DNA from: Candidatus Ozemibacter sp.
GTDB taxonomy: Bacteria > Muiribacteriota > Ozemobacteria > Ozemobacterales > Ozemobacteraceae
Reading direction: 5' to 3'
Length of the DNA stretch: 32,005 nt
NCBI GenBank assembly: GCA_030446435.1
Contig: JASURT010000015.1
Span: 1-32,005 of the forward strand
The notes beneath the pieces were generated by a model that saw nothing but the letters and a program-made list of their open reading frames with translations, was not told the DNA's origin and searched no databases. This document shows, piece by piece, positions 25,207-32,005 of the stretch. Position 1 is the first letter of the stretch, and every line of letters starts with the position of its first letter. The translations under genes and the position numbers were made by a program.

Positions 25207-26529
25207 TCAGCTGACCGCCTTCAGGCATTTGGGCATCGCCTGGGGACAATGGGCAGGAATTTCGCTGATAATGTGATTCAGTCGTTCGATTCTATTTGCA
25301 AGCAGCCTTGAAAGAAACAGCGAGTAGTGCGGTTTTTCCCTTATTCCTTCAACAAAATCTTTTTTTGTGATTCTAATAAGACTGCCATCGCTTAGTGCTT
25401 TAACGGTTGCACTGCGTCTGTTGTTCAAGAGAAAAGACATTTCTCCGATAAAAATATCGTCAGGACTTAGAATTGAAACCTGAATGTTTTCGACCAGTAC
25501 TTCATAGCTTCCGCTGATTACGTAATAGAGGTAGTTGCTAAGTTCTTCTTCTCGAAAAATGATTTCACCCTTTTTAACATTAACGGTTTCAAGATGCTTG
25601 AACAAAGCCGGGGTTACGTTGGCTACGCCTGTTTGATGTTTGAAATCAAAGCTTAGTGAGTTGCCTTTGTCATTGTAGGTAAGGTTTTGAACAATTCCCT
25701 GAGAAATCGGAATTCCTCGGCCATGCAGCTCTAATAGTTTGCCGTTTTGGGTTTTCTTTTTGATCGATCTCCAGTCAAAGCCATTGCCGTCGTCTTTAAT
25801 GCAGAAAGATGTGTGAGTGGGGTGAATCGTATAGTCAAGCAATACTTTGCGAGCTGATATTTCAGGGTCGGCACATTTTTTTCTGATCAACTCATAAATC
25901 TCTTTACCGCTATTGAGCCAGTCACTTTTTTCTTCGAAGGTAATGCCGCAATTGCCATGCTCTATGGCATTGATAAGAAGCTCTATAAGAACCACATTCA
26001 GCGAATCTTTGCCTTTGTTATCGATTCGATTCAGATTATAAAGGAAATTGCAGATCAAGTTGGTGAAGCAATAGGCTTCGACCGGGTCGTTATGAATCTC
26101 GAATGAAACCGAAATGTTGCTGCCCAGGTCGGCACCGATAAATCTTTGTGAAAGAATGCGGCGGTTTTGCCATATGATTCTGACGATTCCCGGAAACTGT
26201 TGTTCTATCATGCTGTAATCAACCAGGGCGATTATGTTAAGCCCATTTAACTGTTCTGATTTTCGCAGTTTTCTTGGTGAGTCAGATAGACCAATTATGC
26301 CTGAATTAAGCAACCAGGCATCGTTTTTTATTTCACTGGTAAGATATTCAAGATCGAGGTTTTCGTCAGAAAAATCTATAATTACCAGGTCCGGCATTTC
26401 GATGCTCAAGAAGTCCATTGCACGCTCGGCCTGACCGAATTTTACCGCAACCCGGTCTTTGATGCATTTTTTCAGCATGGTTTCAATTCGTGCAAAAAGA
26501 CTGTTGTTAGTACAGATTACTGGAATCAT
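25207..26529 (-). CDS. REC-like / HATPase switch kinase / cNMP-binding fusion protein
   Basis: 440 aa, soluble. Residues 1-125 resemble a degenerate receiver domain (PDLVIIDFSDENL with Asp52), but the conserved Lys region is not apparent. Residues about 140-295 are a HATPase_c domain of the RsbW/SpoIIAB type: N-box VVLIELLINAIEHGNCGI (Glu183, Asn188), G1 DDGNGFDWR and GRGIPISQGIVQNL. Residues about 304-430 are a cyclic-nucleotide-binding domain: LFKHLETVNVKKGEIIFREEE, YVISGSYEVLV and the phosphate-binding cassette FIGEMSFLLNNRRSATVKA with Glu363 and Arg371/372. The family knowledge is that such HATPase domains phosphorylate or sequester STAS/anti-sigma partners and that cNMP domains of this type bind cAMP or cGMP. 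The inference is a cAMP-gated switch kinase. Its likely opponents are SpoIIE phosphatases such as those at 1086-6730. Confidence 0.9.
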   Translation of the reverse strand: MIPVICTNNSLFARIETMLKKCIKDRVAVKFGQAERAMDFLSIEMPDLVIIDFSDENLDLEYLTSEIKNDAWLLNSGIIGLSDSPRKLRKSEQLNGLNIIALVDYSMIEQQFPGIVRIIWQNRRILSQRFIGADLGSNISVSFEIHNDPVEAYCFTNLICNFLYNLNRIDNKGKDSLNVVLIELLINAIEHGNCGITFEEKSDWLNSGKEIYELIRKKCADPEISARKVLLDYTIHPTHTSFCIKDDGNGFDWRSIKKKTQNGKLLELHGRGIPISQGIVQNLTYNDKGNSLSFDFKHQTGVANVTPALFKHLETVNVKKGEIIFREEELSNYLYYVISGSYEVLVENIQVSILSPDDIFIGEMSFLLNNRRSATVKALSDGSLIRITKKDFVEGIREKPHYSLFLSRLLANRIERLNHIISEIPAHCPQAMPKCLKAVS

Positions 26530-26605
26530 GATTGGCCTCTCTTATTTTTTTGTTTTCTTTTATTCTATCATTTAGGTAAGCTTATTAAAATCTAAGTTGA
26601 AGATA

Positions 26606-26917
26606 ATGGTGGTGCAAATGATTTTTTCTGAATCTAAAGTCATTTTTGAAGCTGAAGGCGTTGTGGGCAGATTTATGCATAAATCAGAAAAATCTGAATT
26701 TGTAAAACTAGAAATTCAACCCCAAAAAAAGCTTAAGAAGCATTTGGTAGACTTCGCCGCAACTTTTTTTGTGGTTTCCGGTGAAGGTTTGTTTCTTAGC
26801 CAAAACGATTCGCAAACGATAAAAAAAGACTCAGTATTCACTTGTGAAGCGAATACTGAGCGGGGTTTCGAAAATACCGGTTCAGAACTTCTCGAAATTC
26901 TGGTGGTAAAATACTGA
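26606..26917 (+). CDS. Small single-domain cupin protein
   Basis: 103 aa from ATG 26606. In-frame alternatives are TTG 26597, GTG 26609/26612 and ATG 26618, and the ribosome-binding site does not decide between them. The second half reads as a conserved-barrel cupin: KLEIQPQKKLKKHLVDFAATFFVVSGEGLFLSQNDSQTIKKDSVFTCEANTERGFENTGSELLEILVVKY. The PG-like turn is VVSGEG. Only one His (KKHLVD) of the usual metal triad is obvious, so it may not be a standard metal enzyme. Its function is unknown; small cupins are often sugar, ligand or oxyanion binders or mono-domain regulators. It is divergent from the cNMP-HATPase gene and its stop is 1 base from the convergent AIM24 gene. Confidence 0.75.
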   Translation: MVVQMIFSESKVIFEAEGVVGRFMHKSEKSEFVKLEIQPQKKLKKHLVDFAATFFVVSGEGLFLSQNDSQTIKKDSVFTCEANTERGFENTGSELLEILVVKY

Positions 26918-26918
26918 A

Positions 26919-27941
26919 TCAGTCACCACCAAGGGCATCAAAGACGCCACCTAATACTGAACCTTCGCCCTTGCGTTGACCTCCGGTCTGTGGTGCCGCT
27001 GCGAAAATTCTGCCGGCCAGTCTTGAGAAGGGCAGAGATTGCAGCCAGATTCGACCAGGACCGCGCATAGTCGCAAGAAATAGTCCTTCACCTCCAAATA
27101 TGGCATTTTTTATGCCTTTAACCATTTCGATGTCGCATTGAACTTCTGATTGATATGCAACTATGCAGCCGGTGTCAACCTTTATGACCTCGCCTGGTGA
27201 CAGTTCTCTCGTGTAGATAGATCCTCCGGCATGGCAAAATACCAGCCCGTCACCTTCAAGTTTCTGCATGATAAAGCCTTCGCCCCCAAAGAAACCGAAG
27301 CCGATTTTCTTTTGCAACTCGATTCCGATCGAAACGCCTTTTGCGCCACAAAGAAATGAGTCTTTCTGGCAAATCAGCTTGCCGTTTACCTCTCTTAGGT
27401 CTATGGCAATTACTTTTCCCGGAAAAGGCCCGCCAAAAGCTGCTTTGGCCTTGCCCTGACCCTTGTGTGAAAAAACCGTCATGAACAGGCTTTCTCCGGT
27501 TAACAGCCTTTTTCCCGCACCGGCGAGTTTGCCCCAGAAGCCGGTTTGTTTTTGGCTGCCATCACCGAAAATCGTTTCCATTTCAATGGCTGAATCCATA
27601 TACATCATTGCTCCGGCTTCTGCCACAACCGACTCACCCGGGTCCAGTTCTATTTCAACAAACTGCAGATCATCACCATAGACGCAGAAATCAACTTCGT
27701 CAGCATTTGAAGGCGCTTCTTTACGGTTAGGTACAGGTGGAAGAAATTCGCTGTTTCCCAGCTCTTCTGCAAACTGCGAAACCGAAGAAATCGGGGTCCA
27801 GTTCTCGGTTACCCCTTCACAATAGACCATTGTATTTTTGTTGGCCGAACCGTTGTGAAGTCTATTGATAATATCTTCTCGCCCTAAAGGACCCTGGGAT
27901 TGCCCTGCTATCGCAAGATACCACATTTTTGCATCTGACAT
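26919..27941 (-). CDS. GYF_2-AIM24 family protein (TIGR00266-like)
   Basis: 340 aa without signal peptide or TM. Residues about 6-57 are a GYF_2 domain (MWYLAIAGQSQGPLGREDIINRLHNGSANKNTMVYCEGVTENWTPIS), a putative proline-rich-peptide binding module. Residues about 80-310 form an AIM24-type beta-roll: VEIELDPGESVVAEAGAMMYMD, FFGGEGFIMQKLEGDGLVFCHAGGS, LSPGEVIKVDTGCIVAYQ, GGEGLFLATMRGPGRIWLQSLPFSRLAGRI. A Gly/Lys tail ends in DALGGD. Bacterial AIM24/TIGR00266 proteins are widespread but of unknown biochemical function; the yeast member is mitochondrial. A Shine-Dalgarno GGAGAG precedes the ATG at 27941, and a good promoter lies at 27974-28002. Confidence 0.9.
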   Translation of the reverse strand: MSDAKMWYLAIAGQSQGPLGREDIINRLHNGSANKNTMVYCEGVTENWTPISSVSQFAEELGNSEFLPPVPNRKEAPSNADEVDFCVYGDDLQFVEIELDPGESVVAEAGAMMYMDSAIEMETIFGDGSQKQTGFWGKLAGAGKRLLTGESLFMTVFSHKGQGKAKAAFGGPFPGKVIAIDLREVNGKLICQKDSFLCGAKGVSIGIELQKKIGFGFFGGEGFIMQKLEGDGLVFCHAGGSIYTRELSPGEVIKVDTGCIVAYQSEVQCDIEMVKGIKNAIFGGEGLFLATMRGPGRIWLQSLPFSRLAGRIFAAAPQTGGQRKGEGSVLGGVFDALGGD

Positions 27942-27973
27942 ATGAAACTCTCCGAATTGAATTTTGTAAAAGA

Positions 27974-28002
27974 ATTATAATGAATCTTTGGCAAATCTAC
28001 AA
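27974..28002 (-). promoter_or_regulatory. Promoter of the AIM24 gene
   Basis: On the minus strand TTGTAG (27997-28002) and a perfect TATAAT (27974-27979) are 17 bases apart. The predicted start is about 25 bases upstream of the ATG at 27941. Confidence 0.6.
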
Positions 28003-28091
28003 AAATTCTGAAAGCCTATCTGTTTGCCAACTCGAAATTCAGGGTTCTGCGCGTTAGGTGAAGGTTGACAAGTCAGGGCAGGAAACGCCAG

Positions 28092-28103
28092 ACTTACGTA
28101 AGT
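28092..28103. repeat. Perfect 12-bp palindrome upstream of the protease gene
   Basis: ACTTACGTAAGT is a perfect palindrome centred about 70 bases upstream of the -35 box of the protease promoter, in the gap between the divergent AIM24 and protease genes. It could be a transcription-factor site serving either gene. Confidence 0.35.
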
Positions 28104-28163
28104 GGTGCCTTTACCTGGCCAAAGATTTTGCCGCAGACTGCAACGCAAATTTTTTGTCTTGCC

Positions 28164-28192
28164 TTGACGGTTGTGGGTTTGATTAATAAAAT
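28164..28192 (+). promoter_or_regulatory. Promoter of the M48 protease gene
   Basis: TTGACG (28164-28169) and TAAAAT (28187-28192) have a 17-base spacer. A second -10-like TATAAT follows at 28197-28202. The 14 bases starting at the -35 (TTGACGGTTGTGGG) are identical to those at the lipoprotein promoter (22707-22720). Confidence 0.65.
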
Positions 28193-28223
28193 TAGATATA
28201 ATCTACTTGCAAAGAGGTACATT

Positions 28224-29414
28224 GTGAGAAACAGACAATATGGTCTTGTTCTGGTTCTTATGCTGCTTTTTCAGGTGAGTTTGCTGGCTCCGGCGCAGGC
28301 GCTCGATATTGGCAAATTCCTTGGTGAAGTCAGCGGAACCCTGGATCGAGTTTCTGCGACCCTTGATCGCACGTTCGGGGGCGCAACAGAGGATAATTAC
28401 AAAGTATTAGAACAATCCAGAGAAAAAGCACCACAGACTTCGGCGTTCTTAGGCGGTCTTGAAGAAAAATGGGAAGTTTCGATGGGTGAAAAGACCCATG
28501 AATCTCTAAAAAAAGATCCTGGTTTTTCAAGAAGCAAGACTTACTTAAATCGCGTTGGTACTGTTGCCCGACGTCTGATCAAGCATGTTGAACGCAAAGA
28601 CCTTACCTGGCACTTCGCAGTTCTGGATACCGACGAAGTAAACGCTTTCGCTGCTCCTGGTGGTTATGTTTATGTTACCAAAGGGCTGCTGAAGATGGTT
28701 GAATCAGACGATGAGCTTGCCGGCGTTATCGCTCACGAAATGGGCCACATCGATAAAAAACACAGCGTAAGACAGGCAGAAAAAGCCGGGCTGATGACCT
28801 TACTGGTTGCCGGTCTGGGCTTAAACAAAAAGACCAAGAAATATACTGCGTATGCAGCTATTGCTGCTTACTTTGCCAATCTGAAATTTTCGCGAGATGA
28901 TGAATATCAGGCCGATTCGTGCGCAGTAAAATATACTTATGCAGCGGGTTACAATCCGAATGGTCTAATCAGTTTCTTCGACAAGATAAACAACGACAGC
29001 AAGCTGAGCAAGGTGACGAAATATTTTTCGACTCACCCGCCAACTGAAGATAGAATAAAGCAAGTTAAACAGCAGATTGAAAAGCTTCCCAAAAGAAGTT
29101 ATGCCTCTTCAGGCTCTTCTGCCAGTTCTGCTTCAAGCACCAGCTCGAATAATACTCAGACAGCCAGTGTGCCCACCCAGACACAGAGTTCTTCTTCCTC
29201 TTCTTCAAGTCAGAGCAGCAGTTCATCAACACAAACTTCAAAGCCTACGAGTGCGCAGTTGCAAAGAGCTTATGAAAGCTATCTTTATTACAAACAGTTG
29301 TATCAGTATAAAGTTCAACAGCAGGCTCCCATGAGTGAAGTCATGGATGCATTCAACAAATATCAGGCTGCCAAAGAAAATTACATTAAACTTAGAAAAG
29401 CTGCCGGCTATTAA
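28224..29414 (+). CDS. Secreted M48-family zinc metalloprotease with Ser-rich linker and C-terminal module
   Basis: 396 aa from GTG 28224, chosen because AAAGAGGT lies just upstream and a signal peptide follows at once (VRNRQYGLVLVLMLLFQVSLLAPAQA). A longer open frame to 28065 crosses the promoter and is rejected. The M48 catalytic domain shows VTKGLLKMVESDDELAGVIAHEMGHIDKKHS (zinc ligands His171 and His175, catalytic Glu172), third ligand Glu227 in SRDDEYQADSCAVKYTYAAGYNP, and FSTHPPTEDRIKQV. This is the BepA/LoiP-like periplasmic class, known for outer-membrane protein quality control. A low-complexity Ser/Thr/Gln linker (about residues 292-345) leads to a 48-residue Tyr-rich helical tail (bases 29268-29411) shared with the Gly-zipper protein at 1-834. 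A terminator follows. Confidence 0.93.
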   Translation: MRNRQYGLVLVLMLLFQVSLLAPAQALDIGKFLGEVSGTLDRVSATLDRTFGGATEDNYKVLEQSREKAPQTSAFLGGLEEKWEVSMGEKTHESLKKDPGFSRSKTYLNRVGTVARRLIKHVERKDLTWHFAVLDTDEVNAFAAPGGYVYVTKGLLKMVESDDELAGVIAHEMGHIDKKHSVRQAEKAGLMTLLVAGLGLNKKTKKYTAYAAIAAYFANLKFSRDDEYQADSCAVKYTYAAGYNPNGLISFFDKINNDSKLSKVTKYFSTHPPTEDRIKQVKQQIEKLPKRSYASSGSSASSASSTSSNNTQTASVPTQTQSSSSSSSSQSSSSSTQTSKPTSAQLQRAYESYLYYKQLYQYKVQQQAPMSEVMDAFNKYQAAKENYIKLRKAAGY

Positions 29415-29430
29415 AATTTTTAATGATAAA

Positions 29431-29465
29431 AAAAAGGGCTGTCCCATAGGGGAAAGCCCTTTTTT
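29431..29465 (+). terminator. Rho-independent terminator of the M48 protease gene
   Basis: AAAAAGGGCT (29431-29440) pairs with AGCCCTTTTT (29455-29464), with an inner CCC/GGG pairing, followed by T residues. It lies 16 bases after the stop codon. The GGGCTGTCCC stretch resembles the terminator at 862-894. Confidence 0.85.
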
Positions 29466-29555
29466 TGTTATTTAGAGGGCTTTAAAATCCGTTTAGATTT
29501 TTTCGTAATCAGGCGCTGTTTGTAGTAGAATTACATTGATTAAATGGAGGGATTT

Positions 29556-31037
29556 ATGAGGAACCGGAATAAATTAGGTCTGATTGCGATTATCTTTTGC
29601 TGTATGCCTGTTATCGCTTTGGCTCAGCAGATCAGCTTGAATGATAATACTCTGGGGGCCGTGTTTTTCAATATTCAAAGAGTTTATGATGTCTGTATGG
29701 ATATGGCTTTAGAATTGGCCAAACCAGAAAACAATGTTGCCCGGGACGAAATTAACGAGCAGATCAAAAGCGTTTTACGTGTTTCTGATTTTGACGTGGA
29801 AGACTATCTTGTAATGATAAAAAAACTGAAGAAAGACAAGATCTTCATTCCGTCCGGTCCAATGCTTTTCAGTATCGATGCCAAATACAGGCCGATATTG
29901 CAGTTGAAAGCCAATACGAGGCCTTTGTTGCTTTATCAGACAATTATGAGTGCGCTTGATGACCCACCAGAGCTGAAAGCAGATGTGGCAAACGAGAAGC
30001 TTGTTGAAATCACTTTGCCCACGCCACAGTTCAAATTAAAGCTTAGTATTGAGCCCGAAAGCATTTTTCTGGTTTCTGACGAAAAAAATCTTTCTGCACA
30101 AGATACGGGAAAATGGGGTGATTTTAAGAACAATTTTGCAGATAAAAACAATCTGCTCGATGTTCAAATCGATTTTGACCGGGTTAAGCAGCTGCTGGCA
30201 GAAAAGAACCTTGCTGCCAGACATTCGGTGTGTCTTGGCAACCTTAGAACCCTCAAGAACGCCCTGGAAATGTATCGACTCGATAATGGCAGTGACCTTG
30301 AACGCTTCGACATTAAGATTTTGCTTGAAAAACATTATCTGGCAGCTGAACCGGCGTGCCCCAAGGGTGGAAATTATTCATTGTCGCACAGTAATAAGGG
30401 CGAGGTCTATTGTACTATTCATGGATCTATCGAAAACCCCAAAGCGCAGGTTGAGGATGCAAATGCTCATATAAATCCTCAGTTGAAACCTTTTAAGGCT
30501 TTCAGGTTGCAGCTCAGTACAAATTCTATCGAGTTCAAAATGCAATTAAGCGATAAGCAAACTCTGGAACAATGGCTGGCTATTGCCAGGCAGCAACTGC
30601 TTACGGTCAGGCACATGGCAGAAAATCAGTTGGGACATCTTCCAGAAGTACAAAAAAAGCGAATTCTTGCAATAGTCAATTCTATTGAATGCCAATCAAA
30701 AAATGAATGGCTGGTTGTTTCAGCCGCAGGCATTGATGAAAAAACCATGGCAATGGGCATTGTCGGCGGACTGGGTGGACTGGCCAACCAGGCGATACCT
30801 CGCTTCATTCAGACTCGAAAAAACGAAAGAATGAAAGCCTGCTATTCTAATCGTCGCATGCTGAGCGATGTTCTGGAGATGTATAATCTCGATAATCCGG
30901 AAAAGAAAATGAACCAGCTTGACCTGAATGCATTGGTTGATGGTGGTTACATTAAAGAAGCCCCGGTTTGTAATGAGGGTGGAATTTACAGTTTAAACGA
31001 AGAAGACCAGGTAGAGTGTTCAAAACACGGCCTGTAA
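29556..31037 (+). CDS. Secreted protein with duplicated LEMYxLDN/Cys module
   Basis: 493 aa from ATG 29556, chosen over ATG 29544 because GGAGGG (29547-29552) is correctly spaced for it and a signal peptide follows directly (RNRNKLGLIAIIFCCMPVIALAQQ). I do not recognise a named family for the body. Two 65-residue modules are clear, at residues 226-290 (CLGNLRTLKNALEMYRLDN...ACPKGGNYSLS...VYCTIHG) and 429-493 (CYSNRRMLSDVLEMYNLDN...VCNEGGIYSLN...VECSKHG), the second ending the protein. Each has three conserved Cys and resembles the C-terminal half of certain type II/IV pseudopilin-like proteins, but the N-terminal pilin helix is missing. The region between them is helical and polar. It is probably periplasmic or surface-exposed. 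The gene precedes the glycosyltransferase gene by about 20 bases. Confidence 0.85.
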   Translation: MRNRNKLGLIAIIFCCMPVIALAQQISLNDNTLGAVFFNIQRVYDVCMDMALELAKPENNVARDEINEQIKSVLRVSDFDVEDYLVMIKKLKKDKIFIPSGPMLFSIDAKYRPILQLKANTRPLLLYQTIMSALDDPPELKADVANEKLVEITLPTPQFKLKLSIEPESIFLVSDEKNLSAQDTGKWGDFKNNFADKNNLLDVQIDFDRVKQLLAEKNLAARHSVCLGNLRTLKNALEMYRLDNGSDLERFDIKILLEKHYLAAEPACPKGGNYSLSHSNKGEVYCTIHGSIENPKAQVEDANAHINPQLKPFKAFRLQLSTNSIEFKMQLSDKQTLEQWLAIARQQLLTVRHMAENQLGHLPEVQKKRILAIVNSIECQSKNEWLVVSAAGIDEKTMAMGIVGGLGGLANQAIPRFIQTRKNERMKACYSNRRMLSDVLEMYNLDNPEKKMNQLDLNALVDGGYIKEAPVCNEGGIYSLNEEDQVECSKHGL

Positions 31038-31058
31038 AACAGAGCAAGGAGAGAAATG

Positions 31059-32005
31059 ATGAAGGTTTTGTATTTAACAAACGAGTATCCGCCGCATGTT
31101 TATGGCGGCGCGGGTGTTCATATCGAGTATTTGTCAAAGGAAGTTTCAAGGCTTATCGATACCGAGGTTAGATGTTATGGTGACCAGGTACCTGAGCCCG
31201 GAAAAATTAAAGTAACAGGTTATGGGCCAGGCAGTGAATATTCTGCTTTGCCAAAAGGATTGCAATCTGTTTTCAAAACAATCGACAGAGATCTTCAAGC
31301 TGTTGGTGCAGGCACCGATGCTGATCTGGTGCATTGCCACACCTGGTATACTCATATGGCCGGAATCTGGGCCAAATTGAACTTTGGCATTCCACTGGTT
31401 GTAACCACACATTCGCTCGAGCCTCTCAGACCATGGAAGCGTGAGCAACTCGGCGGCGGTTATGATTTTTCTTTATGGGTTGAAAAAACGGCTATTGAAA
31501 TGGCTGATGCGGTGATAGCGGTAAGTCACGGAACAAAAGCCGATGTAAACAAGCTTTTCAATGTTTCGCCAAAAAAGCTGAAAGTAATTTATAACGGCAT
31601 CGATACTGAAGAATTTGTAAGAGTAAAAACCACAGATTGTTTTGCCCGGTATGGCATAGATCCTTCCAGACCTTATCTGCTCTTTGTCGGTCGCATTACA
31701 AGGCAGAAGGGCATTATTCATCTGGTAAATGCAATCAAGTATTTGAACCCGGATATTCCTGTCGTTCTTTGTGCGGGTGCGCCAGATACCCCGGAAATTG
31801 AAAAAGAGATGGAAGAAGGGGTGAAGTCGGTCAGTGCTGATCGAAAAAATATTTTCTGGATCAGAGAGATGGTCGATAAAAAGACGCTTATCGAACTTTA
31901 CTCGCATGCCGGCGTTTTCTGCTGCCCATCTATCTATGAGCCATTTGGTATTATCAATCTCGAAGCTATGGCGTGCGGAACTCCGGTTGTGGCGAGTGCG
32001 GTCGG
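31059..32005 (+). CDS. Glycogen synthase-like GT4 glycosyltransferase, 3' truncated
   Basis: The frame is open to the end of the window (about 315 codons, C-terminus missing). ATG 31059 is preceded by AAGGAG at 31046-31051 with good spacing; ATG 31056 is the alternative. The N-terminal Rossmann domain begins KVLYLTNEYPPHVYGGAGVHIEYLSKE and contains DLVHCHTWYTHMAGIWAK and VVTTHSLEPLRPWKREQLGGGY. The C-terminal GT-B half has IYNGIDTEEF, LLFVGRITRQKGIIHLV and the donor-binding E-x7-E motif YEPFGIINLEAMACGTPVVAS. This matches the family-4 glycogen synthase type (TIGR02149, as in actinobacteria) that uses ADP- or UDP-glucose to make alpha-1,4-glucan or maltose-1-phosphate. The exact product cannot be told from sequence alone. 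Confidence 0.9.
   Translation, partial: MKVLYLTNEYPPHVYGGAGVHIEYLSKEVSRLIDTEVRCYGDQVPEPGKIKVTGYGPGSEYSALPKGLQSVFKTIDRDLQAVGAGTDADLVHCHTWYTHMAGIWAKLNFGIPLVVTTHSLEPLRPWKREQLGGGYDFSLWVEKTAIEMADAVIAVSHGTKADVNKLFNVSPKKLKVIYNGIDTEEFVRVKTTDCFARYGIDPSRPYLLFVGRITRQKGIIHLVNAIKYLNPDIPVVLCAGAPDTPEIEKEMEEGVKSVSADRKNIFWIREMVDKKTLIELYSHAGVFCCPSIYEPFGIINLEAMACGTPVVASAV

Noticed and set aside
28041-28163. Possible riboswitch or structured leader before the protease gene
   Set aside because: I compared it by eye with common riboswitch cores (c-di-GMP, cobalamin, fluoride, guanidine) and none fits; it also lies upstream of the predicted transcription start.
28065-28223. Longer N-terminus for the M48 protease
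   Set aside because: The extra 53 codons run through the promoter, and the signal peptide plus ribosome-binding site mark GTG 28224 as the start.
29090-29250. Repeat-like Ser codon tract that could be a tandem repeat or CRISPR-like array
   Set aside because: It is a low-complexity Ser/Thr/Gln linker inside the protease frame, with no regular repeat unit or spacers.
31473-31907. 144-codon open frame on the minus strand
   Set aside because: It is antisense to the glycosyltransferase GT-B domain, which has intact motifs on the plus strand.

Overview
The window is about 32 kb of gene-dense bacterial chromosome with moderate GC content. The host is a diderm: there is a TolC-family outer-membrane channel with a periplasmic adaptor and an RND pump, plus a lipoprotein and several signal-peptide proteins. 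I saw no phage, insertion sequence, CRISPR array, rRNA or tRNA. The mix of large multidomain signalling proteins (SpoIIE-type phosphatases, class III cyclases, FecR plus CHASE2, HATPase plus cNMP-binding) and the LEMYxLDN...C..GG.Y...C..HG modules suggests an uncultured deep-branching diderm, possibly Riflebacteria-like. That placement is a low-confidence inference.

Layout. 1-834: 3' end of a glycine-zipper protein and its terminator. 1086-6730: two tandem, overlapping membrane PP2C/SpoIIE phosphatases (minus). 6856-8121: arginine deiminase (minus). 8219-14568: a complete, tightly packed efflux operon (minus) in the order TetR, TolC, adaptor, RND pump, with a strong promoter, an operator-like palindrome at the transcription start and a terminator at the end. 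14763-15212: GNAT acetyltransferase. 15213-20035: FecR-domain protein followed by a CHASE2 adenylate cyclase (minus). 20289-22286: PAS-PAS hybrid histidine kinase. 22294-22551: possible small membrane protein. 22743-25203: four-IPT-domain lipoprotein and a six-TM adenylate cyclase (plus). 25207-26529: protein with a REC-like region, a HATPase switch-kinase domain and a cNMP-binding domain (minus). 26606-26917: small cupin. 26919-27941: GYF_2-AIM24 protein (minus). 28224-29414: secreted M48 metalloprotease. 29556-31037: secreted protein with two copies of a Cys-containing module. 31059-end: 5' part of a GT4 glycogen-synthase-like glycosyltransferase.

How the genes may work together. The window holds two adenylate cyclases with very different sensor regions and, tail-to-tail with one of them, a HATPase protein carrying a cNMP-binding domain. 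It also holds two membrane SpoIIE-type phosphatases. Together these are most of the parts of a partner-switching circuit in which envelope or nutrient signals are converted to cAMP and to dephosphorylation of an STAS-type antagonist. No STAS protein, sigma factor or anti-sigma target is in the window, so the link is a hypothesis.

Other points of interest are a C-terminal module shared by the first gene and the M48 protease, a CHASE2 domain split by a long insertion that includes a beta-sandwich, an RND pump with apparent extra transmembrane segments, and a lipoprotein gene whose promoter predicts a leaderless mRNA.
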